A stretch of DNA of 64,000 bases from positions 22,654,455 through 22,718,454 of the forward strand of contig NC_019866.2 in the NCBI RefSeq assembly GCF_002234675.1. The letters run 5' to 3'. The notes beneath the pieces are model-generated. The model saw only the letters and a program-made list of their open reading frames with translations, was not told the origin of the DNA and searched no databases. Origin of the DNA: Oryzias latipes (Eukaryota > Chordata > Actinopteri > Beloniformes > Adrianichthyidae). Below, one piece after another: positions 34,162 to 58,797 of the stretch (positions are counted from its first letter, which is position 1; every line of letters begins with the position of its first letter). The translations under genes were made by a program, and so were the position numbers.

Positions 34162-37100
34162 TTACAGATGATTAGAGTGGGACTAAAAAAAAAAACTTAA
34201 TTGCTTTGTAAAAATGGAAACCACCTTTATGTTTGTTGTCAGAGTAATTTTAGTGACAGTTTTGTGTATTTAATTTATATTACAACATTAGATAGAATAA
34301 AGTGTTTCTATAAGATGAAAAGACGTAAACTGTGACTATTCCTCAATGGAGCGCGCTCTTGAACGCATTTCTCACCCTTTCAAAGATGAAAGAACTTTGA
34401 ACATTCAGGATGAGGACAGAAGAAGAAAATAAATCCACAAAAACAGTAACAGGAAGTTAACTCTATAAATTTAGATGGTGCAGTAATTTCAAGCTTTTAG
34501 GGAACTTGGTTTTGTTTTTCTTTTTACTTAATTAACCATGGAGTGAAATATTCACCAGTTAAAAAACAATGCTGCTAAAAATTTCAGCTCAGAAGCATTT
34601 TGAAAGCTGACTGCAGTACCGGCCGGTGACACTAGAGGGCGATCTAGGAGGAGCCACAAATGACTGCACTTCAAGTACAAACAGGGGGGTGTAGATAATA
34701 ATAGAGGGGCAGGAGCCCAACGTTAAAACAGGGCAGCATGTGCACTTTATTGTAAATTGAACATTGAAACATGGACTTTGAAAATAAAAAACCCCAGCAT
34801 GATAGAAATAACCTAACTGTGAAAATTAAAGCTGCAGGCAGCACATTGTGACCTGCCTTATCTGCTGCAGACTTTCCCGCCGCCTTTCGACCTGCGATGT
34901 TTGATCTGCTGCTAGACACGCCCCTCACTTTCTCTTTCTGCCTCTGGCACCCTACATGAGACAAATTTATGAAGAAGAAAAAACCTTTTATTGGTTTTAT
35001 CTCCATGGCAACCATTTTAATTATTGGTCGCCTGAGGGTGACGAACAGGTTTGCGTAATTTTAAGAAGAATCTGGAAAAGTACATTTTTAAAGTTTTCCC
35101 TGCTACAAAACTTTGTATTAACCCCGCCCACATTCCTAATATGTTCATGTCGTATGTTGTACCATTTTGTTCAGTTTCAGCCAAGGATTCATGTATAACA
35201 TTTTTACAATATTCCAGAAAAAAATATGTGAGTAACAGAGGACACTTTAAATTTGCAAAAGGCATAAAAAATGTGGTTTTTATGGGAGAATTCAAGGTGG
35301 CGGCTTCTTCCCAGTTAAAAACCAACCAAACTTTGGTTGTGGTTCTGGACTTAACATGGTGCCGTGCGTGAGAATTTCCCTTGGATGGAAGATCGATTGG
35401 ACAAAAGTTTTCTGTCCTCATGTTGTTGGAAAATGTGAAAAATCGCCAAACTTTACACTTTTCTACAAAATAGCTGCCAAGCCATAGTTCTGTCGCCATC
35501 CCATAATAATTTCAAAACTTCCTTTGAATATCTCCTAAATGTGTGCTATGGTTTTGTCACTTGATTTTGAACAATTTTTTATAATGCCTGATTAATTTAG
35601 TTTTGCTCACTGTGCTCAAAGGTACATAAGAAAGAAGAAACGTGGAAACAATGTGGTTCTTGCCGTCCAGGACTGCTGCAGGACAGAATCGAGCCTTCCT
35701 CAAAGCAGTAGTCTAGCCCCCCATCTTGAAGCAGTAACCTTTGGAGGGCCATGCCCCTGCAGCAGGGGCGGACTTACCATTAGGCAAAGGTGGGTGAATT
35801 CCTGGGGCCCCCCAATATCTTGGGGCCCTCGAGCTGAGCACTCAAAATAAATACATAAAATAAGTTCCACACACATTATTAATCAAAGTCCCACTCCAAT
35901 CAGTTTTTTATCTTTGGTAAAGCCAGCGGTCTTTAGATAATGGTGATGCTGTTTCTAGCCAAAATTTAAAAAACAAAAGCTGTATTGTTTTCTAGGAGAT
36001 AGTTTCTGCAAATTAGCTAAAGATTATGAGTTGTGGACAATCTGGAAATCACATTGCATGATTTTTAAATAATTTACTTGTACGCTACTGCTGCGTAGAA
36101 GTTTTTGATCACCTGTCTGTCAGCTAGAATTCTGACCCTCAAAGACCTGTCAGTCCGCATCACCTCCGCTCCAGTTATCATCCTAAATTTGAAGCACCTG
36201 TTTGAGGTCTTTAGCTGCATAAAGACGCCTGTTGAACGAGTGCGCCTCACTTTTTTTATCACACAACTGATCAAAAGTTGAGCGTGTCATGTGGAATTGT
36301 TGGATCCACAGCTCCTCTGGAAAATCACCAACCACCATTTCCCAAAAAGGCTTCATCCGTAGCCCCTCCCACGTGGAAGGAGCTCGCCACTCTACGGCCT
36401 GAATAAGACGCCGATGTCTCCTTTGATAGATGATGATGAGCGCTAGTACCTTGGAATAAACTTGAATGTATCATATTTAAATCAAAGTATAGTTCACAGT
36501 AGTTTTTTTTGAATGATTTATTGTGTGAGTTGGTTTGTGTTTATTCGCTTAATCACGATTTACGGAAGCAGTGAAACTGCGACATTGTGTTTTCTCTTGA
36601 CATTTTTGGAATTTCAATAAAGTTTTGAGCATATGTGTTATATAAATTAAGCTAAAGGGAGACCTAGAGAACAAAGCTTTTTGATGTATCAAAAATCTTC
36701 AACCGTTCACACAATCACCGTGAATCAGTGGATTCTGACACCAGGAAAAGTCTTTTCTCACTGGCTTTGCATCAATTTGCAACAGATTTCTAGTGTGGAG
36801 TGAGCAGCGCAGAGCCGCTTTTGTCCGCAGCAGATGATGAGGCTGATAAACATTGATTACACGAACACTTAACAACTGTGCAGCGCTGCATGTCAGTGCA
36901 AGGCTGCTTTTCTCTGCATCAGAATCCGCTGGAATTACGTTCATTGCGTTAAGGGCTGAAAAGTTACAGTAGACGCCAGAATGTCAACACTGGAGCTAAA
37001 ACTCCAATGTTAAAGGGTTTGAAACTATGGAAGAGAGCAGTTCTGCTTCATTGCAAATGTACTTGTTAGCCTGTTTCAGTGTCTTACCTTTTTAACTCCT

Positions 37101-37680
37101 ACACCAATGTAGTACCTTAAAAGTTAGGACTATAACTATAAACAGAGAAAAAGAGAAATTCAAGCTCTTGAAGGTTTTGTGGATGGCTCCTAAAAGAGCC
37201 TTTGTGGGTCTTTGGAGGACAGAAAACATCATTCTGAAGCTGCTATGGATCTGCTCCCTCTGCAGGAAAATGGATCATGAAGGAGTTTTTCAGCCGAGGA
37301 GCCTCTCTGGAAGAGATGATGGCAGCAAACTGTTTCAGGCCGTGCAGCGGCTCAACTTTAGTTAACGCAGCCTCAGTCACTACAGGTTCCTGTGGTTCTG
37401 AGGGCCTGATGAAGCTGCTTTACCTTCACAATCTGCTCTGCAACCTTGTGGACTTCGGCGTTGATAGTGTGCACTGTGCAGAGAGCATCCAGAAGGCATT
37501 CTTCACAATCAGCTGGGTTGGGGAGAGGTCGTAGTTAAAAATGCACTTCTCTCTAGGGAGGAGGAGCCTAAGGAATGACTGCATCAGGTCAGTCCCTGCC
37601 ACAAAGACACTGGGAAGGTGTCCTCTGTGCAATTCACCAGATACTAAAGACTTATTGAAAATAGAAATTGACTGATCTAC
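34162..37680. other. Gene-free region with weak repeat traces
   Basis: No supported exon. 35885-36015 resembles part of repeat family A ('CCCACTCCAATCAG', 'TTTTCTAGGAGATAGTTTCT'). Short frames near 36074-36274 and 36699-36944 show no family signature. Confidence 0.35.
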
Positions 37681-38090
37681 TGTGAAGGACCCGACCCCAG
37701 TTTGCAGGGTCCCACCGTCACCTGGAATGGACTGGTGACGTCCGCAACCACAAGAAGACCTTTAGGAAAAGTTCCCCTTGTAGTTGTGGAGCTGGGAACC
37801 TGAGTAGGCGGGGCCTTTAGGACAGCATGCTTGCTGTCCACTGCTCCAGAGCAGTTAGGATATGAGCCACCAGGCGAGAAATAACTCATCTACCCCCAGG
37901 GTGGGGCCCAGCAAAGCTTTGTTGGGGGGCAGGAATAAAAAGGTTTTTGCTTGAATCGCTCTTAGTCTGGCCCGTCTCCCAGGAACTGTTTGACGTGGAA
38001 CACCACCTGGCTAACAGCTCCTGGGATCATTCGGGCACGCAAACCCCTCCACCACGATAAGGTGGCGATTCAGGGAGGGGGTTATCAGTC
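37681..38090. repeat. Probable repeat with 'CCACCACGATAAGGTGGCGA' motif
   Basis: The motif near 38048-38067 contains a short inverted repeat (CCACC...GGTGG) and sits in GC-richer DNA unlike its surroundings. I recognise the texture as a dispersed fish element but cannot name it. Confidence 0.35.
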
Positions 38091-38539
38091 ACTAGCCAAT
38101 CACTAACAATTACTGTGGGGAAACCGAAGAACTCGGAGGAAACCCACAAGACTGCCAGGCTTTAATTTGGTAATCTATTCATTTTGGTGACTGATTTTTT
38201 TCCAATTAAGATAATTATAACAATTCTCATTAGTTTATTTTATTTTAGTGGGGGGTTGGGGGGTGGATGTGGGAAATTTGAGCTGTACCTCTTTGATTAG
38301 AGAACCTCCACAGCGATTTTAAAAAGCTGGACGTTCAATGGAGAAGTTTTGGTCGACACCTGTTTGAAGGTCACCAATCGATCAATAATACATTTGGATA
38401 AGTGGGGGGGAACCGAAGCACTCGGAGAAAACCCACGCAGACACGGACCCATCAGCGAACCATGTTGCCAACAGACCAACGTGCTGCCCCTGTTTTTTCA
38501 AGCCAATGTTGGTGACAGATTTCCACCCAGGGTGTAGAT

Positions 38540-38749
38540 CAGGCGTCTGCAACCCTGTTCCTCGTGAGCTACTGCCCTGCTTGTTATGCAGCTAATCTGC
38601 TTCAGGAAGTCCTGATTAGCTGGATCGAGTGAGCCCAGTTTCTGATGGACTGAACACGCCTGATCCAGGTGACCAGTAATCACTGAAGCAGGGTTAGCTA
38701 CAAAACAAGCAGGGCAGCAGCTCACGAGGAACAGAGCTGGAGACCACGG
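38540..38749. mobile_element. Fold-back MITE with inverted repeats of about 45 bp
   Basis: The left arm 'CTCGTGAGCTACTGCCCTGC' (38561-38580) is inverted with one mismatch near 38711-38730. The arms extend over about 45 bp. Ends read CAGGCGTCTGCAACC and its diverged inverse, hAT-like. No target duplication was seen. Confidence 0.7.
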
Positions 38750-38807
38750 ATTAATTTTTGGGTTTGGAGGTACAGACAGTACCTAGTAGTACGTAGTAAG
38801 ACAGAAT

Positions 38808-39475
38808 ACATGTGTCTGAACGAGAGGGATCAAGGTAGAAGCGTTAGGTTACAGGGGGCTGAGGTGAAGAAGGTGCAGGAGTTTAAGTACTTGGGGTCAA
38901 CAGTTCAGTGTGATGGGGATTGTGGAAAAGAGGTGAAGAGGCGAGTGCAGGCAGGTTGGAGCGGGTGGAGGAAAGTGTCAGGAGTGTTGTGTGACAGAAG
39001 AGTGCCAGCAAGACTCAAAGGAAAGGTGTACAAGACAGTGGTGAGACCAGCTCTGCTCTATGGGTTAGAGACGGTAGCAGTGAGACAGAGACAAGAGGCT
39101 GAGATGGAGGTAGCAGAGATGAAGATGTTGAGGTTCTCCTTAGGAGTGACCAGGTTAGACAGGATAAGGAACGAGTACATCAGAGGGACGGCTCATGTTG
39201 CCTGTGTTAGCGACAAAGTCAGAGAAGCCAGACTGAGATGGTTTGGACATGTTCAGAGGAGGGATAGTGGATATATTGGTAGAAGGATGTTGGAGATGGA
39301 GCTGCCTGGCCGGAGGGCAAGAGGACGGCCAAAGAGGAGATATATGGATGTCTTAACAGAGGACATGAAGTTGGCTAACGTTAGGGTAGAAGATGTTCAT
39401 GATAGAGTGAGGTGGAAAAGGATGATTCGCTGTGGCGACCCCTGATGGGAAAAGCCGAAAGAGAAAGAAGAAGGA
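38808..39475 (+). mobile_element. RTE-type LINE, 3' fragment
   Basis: A 211-codon frame (38810-39445) encodes the end of a reverse-transcriptase polyprotein: FKYLGSTVQCDGD, then YKTVVRPALLYGLET, then VREARLRWFGHVQRR and RPKRRYMDVLTEDM. It runs into the tail GCTGTGGCGACCCCTGATGG and a short AAAG/AAG repeat. The catalytic core is missing (5' truncation). The frame is intact to the end, so it is relatively young. Its tail is shared with the SINE at 33818-34046. Confidence 0.85.
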
Positions 39476-40055
39476 GGTACAGACCTGGCAGTGGACGGCC
39501 GAATTGGTAGAAGAGCTTAAGAGGATTTTAGACTCAGAAAGTCTGCTCTTCATTTGGGGGGGGATCGGGGGCTTACATTAATAAGGGGGACCTAGCTGCA
39601 GACAAGATGGCGCCATTTTTACTTCTAACCAGACATCACTGAAGCAGAAATCGTAGCACCTTTGTTAAAACGTTTTTAAAAAGGCGCTACTACTTTGACA
39701 ATCTGGTGAATTTCCACTTGAGGCTAATGACGTTTGGAGCCCCTTCTTGTCTGCAGCTTTAATTTTAGAACTGATAGCTTGGAGGTGAGGACTGCTTTAG
39801 GTGGAGGCAGTTAATTCAAGCTGCTTAAAGCAACTAAAGACCAAATTAATTAAAAAATTAAATAAAAAATAAAACAAATAAATGAAACAAAATGAAACTA
39901 AAAAAGTCAGCTAAAAGGTCTTGTAAATAAAAACATCTTAACTTGAGTTTAAAACCCTCGACTAAGTGGAGTGAGTCACCCTAACCCATTACATTAGATT
40001 ACATTATTTTACATTAGAACAGGAAGAAAACCCCAAAACAGGGCAGTGGTCTGGT

Positions 40056-41630
40056 TTAAGTCTTCAAACCAAACAGTCTACGGAAAAACATTAAGAAGGA
40101 GGACCTCTTCACAGGTTTTTCTTTCTGCTCTTTGTCTTTTTCTGCTTTTTTCTTATTTTTCTCTTTTTTCTTCATCTTCTTGGTATTTTTCTGCTGGACG
40201 TTTTGCAGATCTTTGTCCAATTCTTCAATTTTTGTCACAATTTGAGCTTCTGTGTCCTTCATTGTTTCCTCCGTTTCTTCAATCACCCTTTCATTTCTTT
40301 CTTTGTTTTTCTTTTCCTTTTTCTTTCTCTTTTCCTGATTTTTCCCTTTCTTAGGTTTCTTTGGAACATCTTGCTGGAGTGTTTGCAGACAATTTTCCAA
40401 TTCTTTCATTTTGGTCATGAATTGAGCTTCTCTTTCATCCAACATTTCCTCAGTTTTTTCTAAAACCAGCTCATTTTTTTCTACATTTTCTTCTTTTTGT
40501 TCTTTCACCTCCATCTCTTCATTTTCCACCATCTCTTCATTTCCCTCTTTCTCTTTATTTTCCTCCATCTCTTCATCTTCCTCTATCCATTCCTCTTCTA
40601 TTATCACATCATAGTCCTCCAGGTTCAAACATTGGTTTCTCTCTGTGGTGTTTCCTTCTAAACTTGTGACTTTGTCCTTCAGTTCATCCACGTGATCCTC
40701 CAGGTAAAAGAGGCTTTCTTTGAGCAGCTCTGTGGTTTTGATTTCTTCAAACAGCTGGTCTCTTAATTCTATCCTCTCTTTATCAGTCTGATTGATCTGA
40801 TGGATCATTTCAGGAAAGTCATTTTGTTGTAGTGAAGCTTTCTGGAGGTTCTCCTTCAGCTGCTCCTTGGCTTTTCTAAGCTCCTGGACTTCCAGAATCA
40901 TCTTAATGTTCCCCTCTCTAAAGCTTTGCGTCACAAACTGAGAAGCTTCAAGAGTTTTTCTGAGCTCCTCCACCTCTGCAGGCAGCGTGTTGGTTAAAGG
41001 AGCCACCTCATGCTGGGGAGCTGCTTGCAGTTGAGTCTTCAGATGATTGTTCTCCTTTTGGAGGTTTTCCACTTTCAGAACCAGCGTAGAGTTCTCATCT
41101 CTAACCATTTCTGTCACTCCCTGGCTTTCAGTCACCACTTTCTGCATTTCTTCCAAATCCACATTTTGGTTCTGGTCTCTGAGAATCTGAACTTCTTCTC
41201 GCATCTTTTGCAGTTTTTCTTTCAGTGCGTTGAAAGATGTCTCATTGCAAGAAAATGCTCTGTGTTTTTGGTTTAAATCTTCGTTTTGACTACGAATTTC
41301 TTGGTTCTGTTTCTGCAGGTTGTTGTTCTTTTCCTGCAGCAGCTGGTTTTCTAATCTGCAGGCTTCATTTTTCTTCTGCATTGTTTCAGCTTCCAATGCT
41401 TTCTGTTGGATCTGCCGATGTTTCTCTTCCTCTTCCAGTCTGATCTGTTTTCTGAGCTCAGAGATGAGGGAGTCCGGATCAGAGAAATTCTGCTTTACAT
41501 GTGGATTAAACCCGACTGGATAGGGATTGTCATATCCGTGATCGTAATGGCGGGGATATCCAACACCATGGTGGTTCTTCCTAGGCTTCTGGCCATGAAA
41601 GTTCTTTTTGTTTCTGTTGTTATAAGCCAT
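40056..41630 (-). CDS. Intronless 524-aa coiled-coil protein of unknown family
   Basis: A single uninterrupted frame, start codon at 41630. I do not recognise a family. Residues 1-48 are polar with Asn/His/Gly/Tyr. Residues 52-325 look like a long heptad-rich coiled coil (ENQLLQEKNNNLQKQNQEI; LEVQELRKAKEQLKENLQK). Residues 344-383 are strongly acidic. Residues 386-440 and 446-500 are a tandem repeat with exact 60-residue offset (EKTEEMLDEREAQ against EETEETMKDTEAQ), each ending in a Lys-rich block. A weaker repeat pairs 165-202 with 226-263. The protein ends in a basic-hydrophobic tail, RSSFLMFFRRLFGLKT, that could touch membranes. Function is unknown. An inverted fragment of its 3' end lies at 42656-42762. 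No canonical minus-strand AATAAA was seen close to the stop. Confidence 0.7.
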   Translation of the reverse strand: MAYNNRNKKNFHGQKPRKNHHGVGYPRHYDHGYDNPYPVGFNPHVKQNFSDPDSLISELRKQIRLEEEEKHRQIQQKALEAETMQKKNEACRLENQLLQEKNNNLQKQNQEIRSQNEDLNQKHRAFSCNETSFNALKEKLQKMREEVQILRDQNQNVDLEEMQKVVTESQGVTEMVRDENSTLVLKVENLQKENNHLKTQLQAAPQHEVAPLTNTLPAEVEELRKTLEASQFVTQSFREGNIKMILEVQELRKAKEQLKENLQKASLQQNDFPEMIHQINQTDKERIELRDQLFEEIKTTELLKESLFYLEDHVDELKDKVTSLEGNTTERNQCLNLEDYDVIIEEEWIEEDEEMEENKEKEGNEEMVENEEMEVKEQKEENVEKNELVLEKTEEMLDEREAQFMTKMKELENCLQTLQQDVPKKPKKGKNQEKRKKKEKKNKERNERVIEETEETMKDTEAQIVTKIEELDKDLQNVQQKNTKKMKKKEKNKKKAEKDKEQKEKPVKRSSFLMFFRRLFGLKT

Positions 41631-41819
41631 TTTATCAGAGATGTACGAAATATTCGGTGTTCTTTGAGAAAGAGCGTAAATATTTGCAGGTTTGATCTTG
41701 AAAAAAAGCTTTAACGTTGGGAACGAGCGTTTCAGTACTTTGCTAGACGTAGCTTGAAGTCACTGAAAAATGGATTTTGGATGTTCAGTGAGGTTATATG
41801 AAGGTTCTGCAGGCAATAA

Positions 41820-42010
41820 AACTGATGTCACATAGATGTCATGTTCTTTGATCAACATCATCATGTGATGATGTAATCATGACATCATCATTACATCATG
41901 TAATAATGTTCATCACCAACATGATGAGTACTGAAAGGCTCAGTAAAACTGATGTCACATTGATGTCATAGCCATAACCTTTATGTCATAACATCATGTG
42001 ATGTCATGGC
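41820..42010. promoter_or_regulatory. Cluster of CRE-like TGATGTCA octamers
   Basis: TGATGTCA or its complement occurs at 41823, 41880, 41950, 41961 and 41999, plus related GATGTCA words, about 190-380 bp upstream of the coiled-coil start codon. The block also has partial internal repetition (AAACTGATGTCACAT twice). It could be a regulatory cluster or a simple tandem repeat. Confidence 0.4.
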
Positions 42011-42339
42011 CTTTGATCAACAGATGACACCAAGAGGCAACATAGATAGTGCTTTATTTTTAAATATATATCTTCTTTGACTTTCTCCCAACTATTTTTT
42101 TTTCCCTTTCCGACCGTGTTCAGAGGCGCGGGGGGCCGAAGGTGGATCCTCCTTCGTGGTTCACTTCCCCGTTCTGACCCTCAGAGTCTCCAGGATTATC
42201 CAGAACGGGTTAATAATGAATCAATAGCATTTATTCTGGGGGGAGCATTCTTTTATTATCGTTCTCCTTCCTCCATAACACACAACATGAGTGCCCACTG
42301 CCCCCCCCGATTCTCGACATCGCTGCACGCGCTCTTCTC

Positions 42340-42344
<5 letters not shown>

Positions 42345-42385
<41 letters not shown>
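42345..42385. repeat. (CA)n microsatellite
   Basis: An almost pure run of about 20 CA dinucleotides. Confidence 0.95.
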
Positions 42386-42386
<1 letters not shown>

Positions 42387-42655
42387 CGCAGCACATAAAA
42401 ATCCCCATTCCACAACAGTGGGTACAGACAATCCCGGCTCCAATGCCTTCTTAAAATGAGAAGATCCGCTGTTGACAACACTGTTGTTAACATCCATGTT
42501 AACGTTAGCTACTTCCGCAAATAACGAGTGACGTCGTTCACCGTTGAGTACTCTTCTGCGCATGCGGGTCAATTCTGGGTCATTTCACAGTCACACAGGA
42601 GATCACAAAAATGATCACAAAAAAACGGAATTGAGCATTAAGCCCTGCAGTGTGA

Positions 42656-42762
42656 AAGTAGCCAAAGAGCAGAAAAAAAAACCTGTGACGAGGTCCTCCT
42701 TAATGTTTTTCCGGAGACTGTTTGGCTTGGAGACATAAAACCAGACCACTGCACTGTGTTGG
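42656..42762 (+). pseudogene. Inverted 3'-end fragment of the coiled-coil gene
   Basis: Reads KKPVTRSSLMFFRRLFGLET then stop, against KEKPVKRSSFLMFFRRLFGLKT in the ORF at 40056-41630. The similarity continues past the stop (AAACCAGACCACTGC). It differs by one in-frame codon loss and a few substitutions. Only the end is present, in the opposite orientation. Confidence 0.75.
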
Positions 42763-43457
42763 TTTTGTAATCAAAAAATACAATAACATGAGTTAAAACA
42801 TTTATCAGCCACCATACCATTATCATCATTTACTTTTCTCTGCTCTCCGACGATTTGGAAGGTCATGTCCGACCGACCTCATCTTAGAAACTTGGATATC
42901 AGAATTATTTTTGAGTTTTCCATTGGAAATTATGAAAAAACGTGGTCGTTTATGTGCAAACTTTACCTCGGATCGATTAGTATTTTACGTAAATCGCGAA
43001 GCTGCATAGAAAGGCAGGACAATGTAAAATATCATCCAAACTTACCTTCTGATTGATGTTTAAATTCTTCATATTTGTTCTTTGTCTGTCTTTTTTCAGC
43101 GCCTGATGGATAAAGTCTCTTTGGCATGATGTTCTCGCTTTGATCATTGTGAGAAAATGCGCTCGTAAATGCACACTATGCCAGGCTAATACGCAATGAT
43201 GTTGACCAATAATTGCTAAGAGTGGCGTAACGTCATTAATTGGGTTGCCAGATTGGTTTAGGTGTGTTGAAGTGGGGGATCATTAAAGTGCAGGCAACAT
43301 TCTTTTGCACAACATTTAGTTTGGTAATGCTATGAAATGGGTTGCCAGATTTGGTCCTTTTTAATTTTTTTTCCGCCACCTCGGGGCTCTGGTGGTGACA
43401 GCGGGGCCCTACGCGGCTGCGTAATTTGCTTATAGAGAGGGTCAGCCATGCGTGTGA

Positions 43458-43571
43458 GGCCCTGTGACAGACTGGCGACCTGTAACTGCTTTTGCCCAAC
43501 AGCAGGGATAGGCTCCAGCAACCCTGTAGCCACAGAAGGGATTCAGCGGGTTTAGAAAATGGATGGATTCA
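43458..43571 (+). repeat. SINE tail fragment
   Basis: 'TGTGACAGACTGGCGACCTG' and 'GGGATAGGCTCCAGCAACCC' match the body of the SINE at 1410-1800 near its 3' end. Confidence 0.65.
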
Positions 43572-43779
43572 TAGAATTTAGATTATTTGGAGGGAATCTT
43601 TAAAAATAGAAGAAAACTTTCAAATCGGAAATAAACCTCTTCTTCGCCAACCCATAATATACAATAATTTCTAAACTCACACTTATTAACGTTTTCTGAC
43701 AGAGAATTAACCCTTTTTTTGTCATTAAAGTAACGCGTAAAGGTGGCTTTAGAGTTTCTTTCCCTCGTTGCTCTTCCTG

Positions 43780-44001
43780 TCGCTGGAGTGTGTGCGTGGC
43801 ACAGAGGAGGAGTCACGCGCCCCTCGCTGCGTGACGCGCACGCCCAAGCTCGCGTCTCTTTTCTCAGAGTGCGAAGTGGCGTCTGCTTGATGAAGAGGAA
43901 GGAGCGCGGATGTGGTTGACGTGAGGACGTCGTTCCGCAGAGGGAACGCTGAATGCTGTGCCGCGGAGCTCCGGACAGGTGCGGCGGCTCTGAGCGCGAA
44001 C
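43780..44001 (+). promoter_or_regulatory. CpG-rich promoter region of the TTC39A-like gene
   Basis: Dense CpG and GC content, unlike the surrounding AT-rich DNA, directly before the start codon at 44002. It fits a CpG-island promoter; the start site is not defined. Confidence 0.5.
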
Positions 44002-58197
<14,196 letters not shown>

Positions 58198-58642
58198 GGA
58201 GCCGCCCTCCTCCCCCACTGGAATCCAGGAGCGTTTTAACCCCCCCCGCACTCCCTGTTTGAAGTTCTCTGGATCTGTGCCTCAAGAAAGACGAGCTGGG
58301 AATCGAACGCCGAACGTGTTCAGCCAGGATACTGCAGCACCAACGTAGACCTGATCGGAGGAAATATTCTGAATCTATTTTGATCCGTAGATATGGGAGG
58401 CTTCATGAGATCTGAACAAACCTCTGCTCTATTTGCTCAGTTTGGATTCTTTCAGCCAAATGTTCAGGAGTTTTAAGTGGATCAAGAACGTATCCATCAT
58501 TAATTTGGCAGAAATAAATTGTGCTTGTGGACATTCCTTTCATATTTTGTGCCTTAAAAGACCAGAGAAAACTTGAGTGCTTGTGGGGACCTTTGGGGCC
58601 TCTCCTAAATAAAACCAACCAAAGAGGCCGGAGCTGAAAAAG
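58198..58642. promoter_or_regulatory. Convergent 3' ends of the TTC39A-like gene and gadd45gip1
   Basis: Plus-strand AATAAA at 58513 and 58608 can end the TTC39A-like transcript. Minus-strand AATAAA (plus TTTATT at 58643-58648) can end gadd45gip1. The stop codons are 600 bp apart, so the two 3' UTRs nearly meet or overlap. Confidence 0.5.
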
Positions 58643-58797
58643 TTTATTTTTAAAAGGCATCAAAACAGCAGAAAAGACGTTTTTTCTCTGAAGCCTCTTA
58701 TGAAGAGAACGGTAACCTAAAGAACAGTTTCATCTGGACTCTATAGATTGAATAAATACGTTTGAACAAAAGTGGATATTTGGTGGTTAAAGTCTGA

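Noticed and set aside
36074-36274. 66-codon minus frame as a transposase remnant
   Set aside because: Some Arg-rich wording but no recognisable motif of Tc1, hAT or other families.
40056-40500. Plus-strand Phe/Leu-rich frames (40046-40463) as membrane proteins
   Set aside because: They are antisense shadows of the Lys/Glu-rich coiled-coil ORF.
42231-42572. Minus-strand 113-codon frame
   Set aside because: Its middle is a translation of the CA microsatellite.
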